Source: Mediterraneibacter faecis JCM 15917 (lineage in GTDB: Bacteria > Bacillota > Clostridia > Lachnospirales > Lachnospiraceae). Taken from it: DNA of 64,000 bases. The stretch's first letter is position 1. The number at the start of each line of letters is the position of its first letter. The notes beneath the pieces were generated by a model. The model did no database searches and had not been told where the DNA came from. It worked only from the letters and a program-made list of their open reading frames with translations. Positions 17,349 to 27,661 of the stretch are shown piece after piece. The position numbers and the translations under genes were made by a program. The stretch covers positions 1-64,000 of the forward strand of contig BBDW01000015.1 of assembly GCA_001312505.1 (NCBI GenBank), given 5' to 3'.

Positions 17349-18053
17349 ATGAAGAACGGATGGAAGAAATTATGCAGATGCCGTAAAGGGCAGATGCTAA
17401 AAGGAATTGTATTGACTTTAACTTTGGCTTTTTTGACCATGGGATTGTGTGGCTGTGCTAAGAAGCAAGACGCAGCGGAAGAACTTGAAGAGTTCACACT
17501 GGAGGGGGGGGAATCTGATGTAGAAAAGAATTCCCAAAATCCCAAAACAGAGTCAGAAAAAGGATCTCAGGGTGGCACAGATGCAGAAGAAGGACTGCCG
17601 GAGACGTTATATGTTCATGTATGTGGAGCTGTGAATGCTCCGGGGGTGTACGAACTGAAGACAGATGCACGGATTTATGAAGCATTGGAAGCGGCCGGTG
17701 GAATGACAGAAGATGCTGCCGCAGATTGGATCAATCAGGCAGAAGCGTTGAGTGATGGAGAACGGATCTATGTGCCAACGCAGGAAGAAGCAGAGGAGTC
17801 AGCACAATCTGTTTCCGGTCAGTGGGCAGATCCGAATGGAAATGCAGGTGGATCAGTCAGTGATAAAATTAATATAAATACAGCCGCGAAAGAAGAATTG
17901 ATGACCTTGAGTGGAATCGGAGCATCAAAGGCAGAGAGTATTCTGAAGTACAGGCAGGAGCATGGAAACTTTCAGAATATAGAGGATCTCAAGAAGATCG
18001 AGGGAATCAAGGATGGCGTATTTAATAAGATAAAAGACGATATTACGGTATAG
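17349..18053 (+). CDS. comEA: ComEA-like DNA-binding lipoprotein/membrane protein
   Basis: ComEA binds incoming DNA at the cell surface for uptake through ComEC. The 234-residue protein has a hydrophobic leader with a possible lipobox (TMGLCGCAKK), an acidic linker, an SLBB domain (LYVHVCGAVNAPGVYELKTDARIYEALEAAGG), and a C-terminal double helix-hairpin-helix (ININTAAKEELMTLSGIGASKAESILKYRQEHGNFQNIEDLKKIEGI). This is the usual Firmicute ComEA order. comEC lies 3.1 kb downstream, separated by a two-component pair and a GerMN gene. G8 (17504-17511) encodes part of LEGGES and may contain an extra glycine codon. Many Lachnospiraceae carry these genes without known competence. Confidence 0.92.
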   Translation: MKNGWKKLCRCRKGQMLKGIVLTLTLAFLTMGLCGCAKKQDAAEELEEFTLEGGESDVEKNSQNPKTESEKGSQGGTDAEEGLPETLYVHVCGAVNAPGVYELKTDARIYEALEAAGGMTEDAAADWINQAEALSDGERIYVPTQEEAEESAQSVSGQWADPNGNAGGSVSDKININTAAKEELMTLSGIGASKAESILKYRQEHGNFQNIEDLKKIEGIKDGVFNKIKDDITV

Positions 18054-18089
18054 GAGTGGGAAGGCAGAAGAACGGCCAGAAAGAGGAGT

Positions 18090-18781
18090 ATGAGCAAGAA
18101 GATATTAGTTGTTGATGATGAGAAATTAATCGTAAAGGGAATCCGGTTCAGTCTGGAACAGGAAGGAATGGAAGTGGATTGTGCTTATGATGGAGAAGAA
18201 GCATTAGAATATGCGAGAAGATGTGAGTACGATCTTGTACTTCTTGATGTCATGCTTCCGAAACTGGATGGTTTCCAGGTATGTCAGCAGATTCGTGAAT
18301 TTTCAGATATGCCGATTGTTATGTTGACTGCAAGAGTGAGGATATGGATAAGATCCTTGGTCTGGAATATGGTGCGGATGATTATATTACAAAGCCGTTC
18401 AATATTCTTGAAGTGAAGGCAAGAATCAAGGCAATCATGCGCAGAACAGCGAAACGCAAGGAAGAGCCAGCCGGCAGTCCGGTGCTTGTGAAAGGGAATA
18501 TGAAGATTGATTGCGAAGGACGCCGTGTTTTTATCGGAGAACGAGAGATCAATCTTACAGCGAAGGAATTTGATGTGCTTGAGCTTCTGGCAATGAATCC
18601 GAACAAGGTTTACAGCAGAGAGAATCTGCTGAATCTGATCTGGGGGGGATATGATTATCCGGGTGATGCAAGAACTGTAGATGTACATATCCGTCGTTTA
18701 CGAGAGAAGATAGAACAGAATCCAAGTGAACCAAAATACGTACATACAAAGTGGGGAGTGGGTTATTATTTCCAGGGGTAA
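18090..18781 (+). CDS. OmpR-family response regulator (frame disrupted near 18335)
   Basis: Restored length is about 230 residues. The receiver domain shows ILVVDDEKLIVKG, the phosphoacceptor aspartate in LVLLDVMLPKLDG, and after the break EDMDKILGLEYGADDYITKPF. The C-terminal winged helix ends RTVDVHIRRLREKIE and HTKWGVGYYF. As written, CAAGAGTGAGG at 18331-18341 lacks one base relative to the expected ARSEDMDK reading, so two frames overlap. The motif normally written WGYDYPGD reads WGGYDYPGD because of G7 at 18642-18648. The histidine kinase follows directly and overlaps. Targets are unknown; the neighbouring GerMN gene hints at a cell-envelope role. Confidence 0.92.
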
Positions 18782-20213
18782 GAATACATTTTCATTTAAG
18801 AAAAAGATCTTTAACAATCTTAGATTTCGAATTTTTATCATAGTGCTCCTTGCCGGGCTTGTGCCCAGCGTAGTAGCACTATTTGGAATCGTAAAAGTCT
18901 ATGAGTCACGTGCTGTGTCACTTCGAACAGCAGAAATTCAGAATCAATGTACAATTTTAACGAATCAGATCAGTGCAAGTCATTATTTTGAGGACACCTC
19001 ACAAGAGGTGGTCAATGACAGTCTGAATCAGCTGACTAACATTTATAACGGAAGAGTTATGGTGATTGACGATCTGCTGAGGGTAGTCAAGGATACTTAC
19101 AGTCTGGATGAGGGAAAGCTGGATGTATCTGAAAGTGTAGTGCGCTGTATGAAGGGGACGAGCACGAATAATTATGATAAGAAGAATCATTATATCGAGG
19201 TGACTGCACCGATTACAATACCCGGAGAGGATCAGATTCGCGGTGTAATACTGGCAAGTGTTTCAACCGATAGTATTGAGGATTCTCTGGATGTATTATA
19301 CACACAGGGAAGCGTGATTATTGGTCTTGTCATGATTTTTCTGACGATTGTTGCAGTGTTTGCAGCAGATCGTGTAGTACGTCCGCTACATCAGATTGCA
19401 GCTACGATCGAGAATGTAAGTGCAGGGTATAGCGACGATGTTCTGCATGTGGATACATTTACAGAAACAAAGAGTATCAGCGAAGCGATCAATAAGATGA
19501 TGGGAAGGCTGAAGCTTTTGGATGATTCCAGGGAAGAATTTGTATCCAATGTATCTCACGAACTGAAGACCCCGATGACATCAATGAAAGTACTGGCGGA
19601 TTCACTTCTGGAGCAGGAGAATCTTCCGGTTGAGATGTATCAGGAATTCATGGGTGATATCGCAAAAGAGATTGACCGTGAGAATAAGATCATTACAGAT
19701 CTTTTGTCACTTGTGAAGATGGACAAGAAGGGTCAGACGCTGAATATTGAATCCGTTAATATTAATGAACTTCTGGAACAGATTTTGAAGAGATTAAAAC
19801 CAATTGCAGAGAAAAAGAATGTGGAGATCGTAATGGAAAGTTTTCGGCCGGTCACAGCTGAAATCGATGAGACAAAACTGTCACTTGCGATTTCTAATCT
19901 GGTAGAAAATGCAGTAAAGTATAATCATGATAATGGATGGGTTCATGTATCGTTGAATGCAGACCACAAATTTTTCTATGTAAAAGTAGAAGATTCAGGA
20001 ATTGGAATTCCAAAAGAGGATCAGGCGCATGTTTTTGAACGTTTCTTCCGTGTGGATAAATCTCATTCCAGAGAGATCGGAGGAACGGGACTTGGACTTG
20101 CAATTGCGCGAAATGCTGTGATTGCACATAGAGGTGCGATTAAAGTATTTAGTGAAGAAGGTGAAGGAACAACATTTACTGTGAGAATCCCACTGATCTA
20201 TACAGCTTCTTAG
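18726..20213 (+). CDS. Sensor histidine kinase
   Basis: The partner of the upstream regulator. The frame of up to 495 residues has two membrane segments (about 35-55 and 198-218) flanking an extracytoplasmic domain, a HAMP linker (DRVVRPLHQIAATIENVSAG), the HisKA box EEFVSNVSHELKTPMTSMKVLADSLL, and ATPase motifs NAVKYNHDNG, DSGIGIPKED and GGTGLGLAI. The start is uncertain: a GTG at 18726 overlaps the regulator by 56 bases and has no clear ribosome site. The natural start may be near 18779, where GGGGTAAGAATACA could have been GTGAAGAATACA overlapping the regulator stop; a single-base error would explain this. Confidence 0.9.
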   Translation: MNQNTYIQSGEWVIISRGKNTFSFKKKIFNNLRFRIFIIVLLAGLVPSVVALFGIVKVYESRAVSLRTAEIQNQCTILTNQISASHYFEDTSQEVVNDSLNQLTNIYNGRVMVIDDLLRVVKDTYSLDEGKLDVSESVVRCMKGTSTNNYDKKNHYIEVTAPITIPGEDQIRGVILASVSTDSIEDSLDVLYTQGSVIIGLVMIFLTIVAVFAADRVVRPLHQIAATIENVSAGYSDDVLHVDTFTETKSISEAINKMMGRLKLLDDSREEFVSNVSHELKTPMTSMKVLADSLLEQENLPVEMYQEFMGDIAKEIDRENKIITDLLSLVKMDKKGQTLNIESVNINELLEQILKRLKPIAEKKNVEIVMESFRPVTAEIDETKLSLAISNLVENAVKYNHDNGWVHVSLNADHKFFYVKVEDSGIGIPKEDQAHVFERFFRVDKSHSREIGGTGLGLAIARNAVIAHRGAIKVFSEEGEGTTFTVRIPLIYTAS

Positions 20214-20223
20214 GAGAAAAGTT

Positions 20224-21157
20224 ATGAAAAAAAGAAAAGGAATCGCAGTGTTGCTTATTCTGATTCTTTCTCTCGCAGTAACTGCGTGTGGGGATCATTA
20301 TGGAGTAGAGGAAGGCGAATCTTACATTTACTGTATGAATACAGACAAGACAGGACTTGTAAAGGTCGCGACTAAGATCAGCGGCAATTCTGCGATAAAA
20401 AAGGCGGAATCTGTAATCGATGAGATGAAGAAACCAACGAATGAAATTGAATATACACAGGCAATTCCGGAACAGGTGAAATTGCTCGATTGTGCTTTAA
20501 AGGGCAGTATCCTTGAGATTAATTTCAGCGAAGAATATTATGAAGTGAAACCTCTGGATGAGAAACTGATGCGGGCAGCAATCGTACAGTCACTGTTTCA
20601 GATTGACGGAATTGATGCGGTATCTGTCCGTGTGGAAGGGAAACCACTCAAAGATAATGAAGGAAATGATGTTGGCTTAATGAATGAGGATGACATTGTT
20701 GATGCAACAGGATCTTCATTAAGTTCTTATCAAACGGATACACTGACATTGTATTTTGCAGATCAGAATGGATCCAAACTGGTCAAGCAAGAGGTTGATG
20801 TTCATTACAGCAGTAATGTTTTGAAAGAAAAGCTGATTGTAGAAAAGTTGATGCAAGGTCCATCTGAGGAGGGGGGCTTATCCAACGATCAATCCAGCCG
20901 CTAACCTGTTGAGCGTAACGACAAAGGATGGGATTTGTTATGTGAATTTTGACAGCACATTTCTGATCAGTGCGTATGATGTGTTGCCTGAGATCACGAT
21001 TTATTCTATTGTGGATTCTCTTGTAGAGGGAGCAGGAGTAAGGCAGGTACAGATTACGATCAATGGTGAATCGAATGCAAAATACATGGAGAAGGTGGAC
21101 TTGTCACAGCCATTGAATGAAGAGCAGGACTGGATAGCAGCAGATAATAAAGAATGA
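20224..21157 (+). CDS. GerMN-domain lipoprotein (frame disrupted at 20871)
   Basis: Restored length is about 310 residues. The N-terminus is a lipoprotein signal with lipobox LAVTACG, placing it outside the membrane. Two GerMN-type domains follow, the second including LTLYFADQNGSKLVKQEVDVHYSSN and ISAYDVLPEITIYSIVDSLVEGAGVRQVQITINGE. As written, G6 at 20871-20876 breaks the frame in MQGPSEEG; G5 restores AYPTINPAANLLSVTTKDGICYVNFDSTF. GerMN domains occur in spore germination protein GerM and in envelope lipoproteins. The gene follows the kinase by 10 bases and overlaps comEC by four (ATGA), so it belongs to that operon. Confidence 0.88.
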
Positions 21158-23461
21158 GAAAACGCCCGCTCTGTATGGTATGTCTTGTACTGCTTGCCAT
21201 ACAGCTTGTAAGAGTGAGTTTTTTACAGAATACAAAAGATCAGAAACCGTCCCTTGCAGAAACATTGATTTTGGATGAAAAAGATGTGATTTGCGAGGGC
21301 ACGGTTTATAGAATTGAAAATAAATCACAATCAACTGCAATTTATCTGAAAGATGCGGTTGTTTCTTGTACAGATCAAAAGAGTAAGAATCAGATAATCA
21401 AAGAAAAGAAAATCCTTGTAACAATAAAAAATAATAAATCCGGTAAAAAAATCAGAATGAAAATAGGACAGAAGCTGAATGTGTGGGGGGGATAAAACAA
21501 TCGTTTCATCTGCCAAGGAATCCGGGTAATTTTAACCAAAAAAGTTATTATCAAAAACAGGGAATCCATGTTGGGGGGGTTTTAACAAAGGCAGAACAGG
21601 TTGAGATCGTTTTGTCTGAAAAAGACAAGAACTGGATTGTATCACGATGGAATAGCATACGGAATCAGCTGGATCGGCTGAAAAATTACTGGAACTGGAA
21701 GATGGTGAGCCAGATGGGAAAAACACATGGCGCGATGCTTTCAGCAATCTTGTTGGGAGAAAAGAGCGGACTTGATCCGGAGATGAAAAAATTGTATCAG
21801 AAGAACGGATTAGGACATCTGCTTGCAATTTCGGGATTACACATGTCACTGATCGGAATGTCTGTTTACCGGTTATTAAGAAGAATGGGAAATTCATTTC
21901 TGTTTTCCGGAATTGTCGGAGGAGGGATTCTGTTTTTTTATTTGGTTATGACAGGGCCACAGGTATCCAGTCTTCGTGCACTTCTTATGTTTTTTATCCG
22001 TATGGGGGCAGAAATTACCGGAAGAGATGTGGATCAACCTACAAGCCTGGCGGTTACAGCAGCTATCTTAAGCATATATCAACCGCTGTATCTGTTAGAT
22101 GCAGCATTTTTACTTTCGTTTGGTGCAATTCTTGGAATTTTATTATTGTATCCAATTTTTGAACAGAAAACACGTTTGAAAGCATGGGAAGGATTTAAGA
22201 TTAGTTTAGCTGTTAATGGAATGCTTCTGGGAATCATGCTGTATTATTATTTTGAGGTGCCGCCGTATGCACTCGTTTTGAATGTTATTTTAATTCCGTT
22301 GTTTCCATTTGTGATGTTGACCGGTATAGGTGGACTTTTATTTTCAGAATTATCGGGAACCGTAGGAAAAATTGGATTCAGAATCTGTGATCGCCTGTTG
22401 TCCTTCTATGATAAATTATGTGAGCTGACATCAGCGCTTCCGGGCAGCAGGATTGTGACCGGACAGCCAGAGTTATGGTGGGTGCTTATTTACTATGGTG
22501 TACTATTCTTTTTGTGCTTCCTGTTTCATGCAATGAAAAATAAGACAGATAACCGAAGAAAACAGGCAGGATTTTCGCTGCTTGTTTGCATTGTCATAGC
22601 AGGATCAATCGGTGGGTGCAGAATTCTTATGAATGATTCAAAACACCTTCAGGTGACTGTCCTGGACGTTGGACAGGGGGGGACTGTATTTTTATAAGAG
22701 ACAGAGAAGGAAAGAAAATGCTGGTGGATGGAGGGAGCAGTGATCTGTCTTCTGTCGGTACTTACCGGATAGAGCCGTTTCTATTATCGCAGGGGGTCAG
22801 AAAACTGGAGTATGTTTTTGTGACACATGGTGATGCGGACCACGTCAATGGAATTCAGGAACTTCTGCAAAATCAGAAACAGGGAGTGGAAATCGATGCG
22901 CTTGTTCTTCCGCCGGAAGAATATATGGATGAGAAATTGCTCCATCTTGCAGAAATGGCGAAAGAAAACGGGACGAGAGTGCTGACAATTTATTCAGGAG
23001 AAGAAGTCGGAATATATTTAAAATGCATCGCTCCGTTGACAACGAGGAAAAACGAGCGTATTCGTGGCAAGGAAGAGGAGGTACCTCGTCTGGAAGCAGG
23101 AAATGAAGCATCTGTTGTACTTGAATTGAAGGATGGGGCATTTCAAATGCTTCTGACTGGAGATCTGGAAGGAAGAGGAGAGGAACAGCTGGTGGAAAGC
23201 GGAACGTTGGAAAGCTGTCCAATCTTAAAAGCAGGACATCATGGGTCGAAGAATTCAGGGAGTGAAGACTTCCTTCAGATTGTGAACCCCCAGATTAACA
23301 TTAATCTCAGCGGGGGGATAGAGAACCGCTATGGACATCCACATGAGGAGACGCTGGAACGCCTGCAGGAAATCGGAAGTGAAGTATTGTCCACGCAGGA
23401 ATGTGGTGCAATTACACTAAGGAGCGATGGACGAAAAATAAAGGTTCACAAGTATTTATAA
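21154..23461 (+). CDS. comEC: ComEC/Rec2 DNA internalisation protein (frame disrupted at 21485 and 22676)
   Basis: ComEC forms the membrane channel that takes single-stranded DNA into the cell. Restored, it is about 767 residues in three parts: an N-terminal membrane anchor plus DUF4131-like domain (to about 21485), the polytopic Competence domain (LGEKSGLDPEMKKLYQKNGLGHLLAISGLHMSLIG and following hydrophobic segments), and a C-terminal metallo-beta-lactamase domain (LQVTVLDVGQGD..., FVTHGDADHVNG, KAGHHGSKNSG, NRYGHPHEETLERL). As written, G7 at 21485-21491 and G7 at 22676-22682 each shift the frame; G5 in both restores it. It overlaps the GerMN gene by ATGA. Other late competence genes are not in the window. 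Confidence 0.92.
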
Positions 23462-23487
23462 AACAGGAATAGGTGATAAAAAGGCTC

Positions 23488-23517
23488 TTGTCAAAGTATT
23501 GGTTATTCATTTATAAT
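23488..23517 (+). promoter_or_regulatory. Candidate holA promoter abutting the ATG
   Basis: TTGTCA (23488-23493) and consensus TATAAT (23512-23517) are 18 bases apart. Transcription would start at about 23524, almost at the ATG at 23527, which has no Shine-Dalgarno. A leaderless message is possible. Confidence 0.4.
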
Positions 23518-23526
23518 AGAATAGTT

Positions 23527-24516
23527 ATGAAGACCTTAAATGAAGATTTAAAATCAGGACAATTTAAGCAGGTATATCTTCTCTGCGGAGAAGAAGGATA
23601 TCTGAAGAAACAGTATAAGAACCGTTTTGTGAAGGCAATGCTTCCGGAAGGCGATACGATGAACTATTCGTATTATGAAGGGAAGAATACGCCAGTGAAA
23701 GAAGCAATCGATCTTGCAGAGACCTTACCTTTTTTTGCAGAGCGCAGACTGATCGTATTTGAGAATACGGGATTTTTTAAAACTGCGGCAGGGGGGGCAG
23801 ATCTGGCGGATTATATCAAGGATATGCCAGAGACAACCTGTTTTATCTTCGTGGAAGAAGAGATTGATAAGAGGAACAGGCTCTACAAAGCAGTGAAAGC
23901 GAAAGGATATATTGCAGAGCTGTCCACGCAGGATGCAGGAACACTGAAACGCTGGGTTGCAGGTCTGGTCCGAAAAGAGCAGAAGCAGATTTCGGAGTCT
24001 GTGATCGTGTATTTTCTGGATAAAGTTGGAACAGACATGGAAAATATCCAGGGAGAGCTGGAGAAAGTATTCTGTTATGCACTGGAGAGAGATACGATCA
24101 CGAAGGAAGATATTGATGCTGTCTGTGTGACGCAGATCACGAATCATATTTTTGAGATGGTAGATGCGGTTGCAGCCGGAAATCAGCAGAAAGCACTGGA
24201 TCTGTATTATGAACTGCTGGCTTTAAAAGAACCGCCGATGCGTATTCTTTTTCTGCTGGTACGTCAGTACAGGATGCTTTTCCATGTCAAGGCACTTGCG
24301 AACCAGGGATATGGAAGAAAAGAGATTGCGTCTAAAGCAGGATTACATCCGTTTGTGGCAGGAAAGAATATGGAACAGGCGAAGCGGTTTAAGATGGGAC
24401 AGTTGCGCCGTGTGATGGAAGAAGGGGGGGCACAGCTGGAGCAGGATGTAAAGACAGGATTGCTGACAGACAATCTTGCAGTAGAACTTTTTATTGTAAA
24501 ACAGTCAGAAAGATAG
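23527..24516 (+). CDS. holA: DNA polymerase III delta subunit
   Basis: HolA is the wrench subunit of the clamp loader that opens the beta clamp. The 329-residue protein starts MKTLNEDLKSGQFKQVYLLCGEEGYLKKQY and continues with the family pattern ENTGFFK..., MPETTCFIFVEEEIDKRNRLYKAVKAKG, LSTQDAGTLKRWV, and the C-terminal LLVRQYRMLFHVKALANQGYGRKEIASKAGLHPFVAGK. ATG 23527 is chosen from homology to the usual start; a GTG at 23473 with AGGA upstream is the alternative, adding 18 residues. Two G7 runs (23791-23797, 24424-24430) may each add a glycine. lepA follows immediately; the rpsT gene often found here is absent. Confidence 0.9.
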   Translation: MKTLNEDLKSGQFKQVYLLCGEEGYLKKQYKNRFVKAMLPEGDTMNYSYYEGKNTPVKEAIDLAETLPFFAERRLIVFENTGFFKTAAGGADLADYIKDMPETTCFIFVEEEIDKRNRLYKAVKAKGYIAELSTQDAGTLKRWVAGLVRKEQKQISESVIVYFLDKVGTDMENIQGELEKVFCYALERDTITKEDIDAVCVTQITNHIFEMVDAVAAGNQQKALDLYYELLALKEPPMRILFLLVRQYRMLFHVKALANQGYGRKEIASKAGLHPFVAGKNMEQAKRFKMGQLRRVMEEGGAQLEQDVKTGLLTDNLAVELFIVKQSER

Positions 24517-24531
24517 ATGGAGGAAGAAGTA

Positions 24532-26345
24532 TTGTCAACAATTGATCAGAGTCATATTAGAAATTTTTGCATTATAGCACATATCGATCACGGTAAGTCT
24601 ACACTGGCGGACCGTATCATTGAGCAGACAGGACTTTTGACTAGCAGAGAAATGCAGTCACAGGTTCTCGATAACATGGATCTGGAGAGAGAGCGTGGAA
24701 TCACGATCAAAGCACAGGCAGTCCGTACTGTATATCAGGCAGATGACGGAGAAGAGTATATTTTCAACTTGATCGATACACCTGGACACGTCGATTTCAA
24801 CTATGAGGTATCCCGAAGCCTGGCAGCCTGCGACGGAGCGATTCTTGTTGTTGATGCGGCACAGGGAGTTGAGGCACAGACACTTGCGAATGTATATCTG
24901 GCACTCGATCATGATCTGGACGTTATGCCGGTTATCAACAAGATCGATCTTCCAAGTGCAGAGCCGGAACGAGTAAAAGAAGAGATTGAAGATGTGATTG
25001 GAATTGATGCGGAGAATGCGCCGCTGATTTCTGCAAAGACAGGTCTTAATGTACATGATGTTCTCGAGCAGATCGTACAGCAGATTCCGTCACCGGTCGG
25101 AGATCCGGATGCACCGCTGCAGGCATTGATCTTTGACTCCAAGTACGATTCATACAAGGGAGTTATCGTATTCTGCCGTATCAAGGAAGGTACGGTCAGA
25201 AAAGGTACACCGATGCTCATGATGGCAACAGGAGCAAAAGCAGAAGTTGTAGAAGTCGGAACTTTTGGTGCCGGTCAGTTTATTCCATGTGATGCACTCG
25301 AAGCGGGAATGGTAGGATATATTACAGCCAGCCTTAAGAATGTAAAGGATACGCGTGTCGGAGATACGATCACGAATGCATTAAATCCATGTGCAGAGCC
25401 GCTTCCGGGATATAAGAAAGTAAATCCGATGGTATACTGTGGACTTTATCCGGCAGACGGAGCAAAGTATCCGGACCTGAGAGATGCACTTGAGAAGTTG
25501 CAGCTTAATGACGCGGCACTTCAGTTTGAGGCTGAGACATCCGTGGCACTTGGATTCGGGTTCCGCTGTGGATTCTTGGGACTCCTTCATCTGGAGATCA
25601 TTCAGGAACGTCTGGAAAGAGAGTACAACCTTGATCTTGTTACAACAGCACCGAGTGTTATTTACAAGATCCATAAGACAAACGGTGATGTGATCGACCT
25701 GACGAACCCGACAAATATGCCGGATCCTGCAGAGATTGAATATATGGAAGAGCCTATGGTAAAGGCAGAGATCATGGTGACATCCGAGTACATCGGAGCG
25801 ATCATGGATCTGTGTCAGGAACGCCGTGGAATCTATCAGGGAATGGAATATATTGAAGAGACAAGAGCCGTGTTGACATATCATCTGCACTCAACGAGAT
25901 TATTTATGATTTCTTTGATGCATTGAAATCAAGATCCAGAGGATACGCATCTTTTGATTATGAGATGCTTGGTTATGTACGTTCCGAGCTTGTCAAACTT
26001 GACATTCTGATTAACAAAGAAGAAGTGGATGCTCTTTCCTTTATTGTATTCGAGGGAAGCGCTTATGAGCGTGGAAGAAAGATGTGCGAGAAGCTGAAAG
26101 AAGAGATTCCGAGACAGCTTTTCGAGATTCCGATCCAGGCAGCAGTCGGAAGTAAGATTATTGCGAGAGAGACAGTTAAGGCAATGCGTAAGGACGTTCT
26201 TGCGAAATGTTACGGCGGTGACATTTCACGTAAGAAGAAATTGCTTGAAAAACAGAAAGAAGGAAAGAAGAGAATGCGCCAGGTTGGAAACGTAGAGATT
26301 CCACAGAGTGCATTCATGAGTGTCCTGAAGCTGGATGAGAACTAG
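24532..26345 (+). CDS. lepA: Elongation factor 4 (LepA), frame disrupted near 25888
   Basis: LepA is a ribosome-binding translational GTPase. Restored length is about 604 residues, normal for the family. The GTPase motifs are [30 protein letters not shown] and NKIDLPSA. The C-terminal domain includes [22 protein letters not shown]. The start is probably TTG at 24532 ([12 protein letters not shown]), preceded by GGAGG at 24519-24523 with 8 bases between; the ATG at 24517 lies on that ribosome site itself. As written, CATCTGCACTC near 25883-25893 lacks one C (expected CATCTGCCACTC for [24 protein letters not shown]), splitting the gene into two overlapping frames. Confidence 0.96.
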
Positions 26346-26366
26346 ATAAAAGAAGGAAGGGGAAGG

Positions 26367-26397
26367 TACTGTTTTTGTCAGACAGTATCTTTCTGTA
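26367..26397 (+). terminator. Possible lepA terminator
   Basis: TACTGT (26367-26372) pairs with ACAGTA (26382-26387) and is followed by TCTTTCTGTATTT. The stem is short; the call is weak. Confidence 0.4.
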
Positions 26398-26404
26398 TTT
26401 AAAG

Positions 26405-27566
26405 ATGAAAAAGAGAAATTTAGAATTATATCTCCATATTCCATTTTGTGTAAGAAAATGTAATTATTGTGATTTTTTCTCAGCAAGTGGAACACCGAAA
26501 GAACAGGCGGATTATGTCAGTGCTATGATTCAGGAGATTCAGAGTTATCAGGAATTATCTGGAGAGTATGAAGTTCAGACAATTTTCCTGGGAGGAGGAA
26601 CACCGTCTCTGCTGACTCCGGAACAGATAGAAAAGATTTTTACTACAATTTACCATATATTTTCAGTAAATGAGAATGCAGAGATCACAATGGAAATGAA
26701 TCCGGGAACCGTTGATATTGAAAAGCTTCGTGCTATGAAAGCAGCAGGCGTAAACAGGTTGAGTATCGGACTTCAGTCTGCACAGAACGAAGAACTGAAG
26801 ATGCTTGGAAGGATCCATACCTATGAGGAATTCCTTGAGACATGGAAACTGACAGAACAGGCAGGTTTCAAAAACAGAAATATCGATCTTATGTCTGCGC
26901 TTCCGGGACAGACGATAGAAAGTTATGAAGATACACTTTCAAAAGTTCTGGCACTTGAGCCGGAACATATATCTGCATATAGTTTGATATTGGAAGAAGG
27001 AACAGTATTCTACGACTGGTATGAAAAAGGGAAATTAGACCGCGGTGCATGGAAACTTCCGTCAGAGGAAGAAGAGTATGCGATGGGAGAACTGACAATA
27101 CAAAGACTTGCAGAAGCAGGAATGCATCGATATGAGATTTCCAATTATGCAAAGCCGGGAAAAGAATGCAGACATAATCTCGGCTACTGGGACAGAGTGG
27201 AGTACCTTGGGATTGGGGCAGGTTCCTCATCGCTGATCAAAGGGGGAACGGTTTGACCATATCCGTGATCGGAAAGCATATATTGAAAAGATTAGAAATA
27301 GCGAGCCGATTCTTATTGACAGAGAAATCCTTTCTGTGGAATCACAGATGGAAGAATTCATGTATCTAGGACTTCGCAAAATAGAGGGAGTTTCGAGAAC
27401 AGATTTCCAGAATTATTTTGGAAAGAATGTGGATGATGTTTATGGGGAAATTCTTGATAAATTAGAAGAAGAACAATTGCTGGAATTTAGTGGAGATCGA
27501 ATCCGACTGACGCATCGGGGGGGGATGGATGTCAGCAACTGTGTGCTGGCAGAGTTTTTATTCTAA
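26405..27566 (+). CDS. hemW: HemW-type radical SAM heme chaperone (frame disrupted at 27242)
   Basis: HemW (formerly taken for an oxygen-independent coproporphyrinogen oxidase) is a radical SAM protein that binds heme. Restored length is about 386 residues. The N-terminus LELYLHIPFCVRKCNYCDFFSASG has the CxxxCxxC signature; GGGTPSLL follows, then LSIGLQSAQNEELKMLGRIHTYEEF and the C-terminal DRIRLTHRGG-MDVSNCVLAEFLF. As written, G5 at 27242-27246 (expected G4) breaks the frame after SSLIKG; G8 at 27517-27524 adds a glycine where RGMDVSN is expected. ATG 26405 matches family starts. It lies downstream of lepA, a common Firmicute order. Confidence 0.93.
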
Positions 27567-27570
27567 AATA

Positions 27571-27650
27571 ACTGTAACTGTTCAGAGCCAACCTCCAAAA
27601 TGCTACGCATTTCGTCGGTGTGGCGTATCCGCCAAATAAATAGAAAGAAG
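27571..27650. repeat. Possible short mobile-element remnant
   Basis: The gap contains GTAACTGTTCAGAGCC, which matches the terminal repeat of the element at 58520 (GTTACTGTTCAC) in 10 of the first 11 bases, followed by GGCGtatcCGCC, a small hairpin. No second terminal repeat is seen, so this would be a decayed or unrelated copy. Confidence 0.3.
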
Positions 27651-27661
27651 GGATGAATACA

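Noticed and set aside
25880..25926. Programmed ribosomal frameshifting in lepA (and in argG, feoB)
   Set aside because: No slippery heptamer with downstream structure is visible, these families are not known to use frameshifting, and the defects are single missing bases in ordinary sequence.
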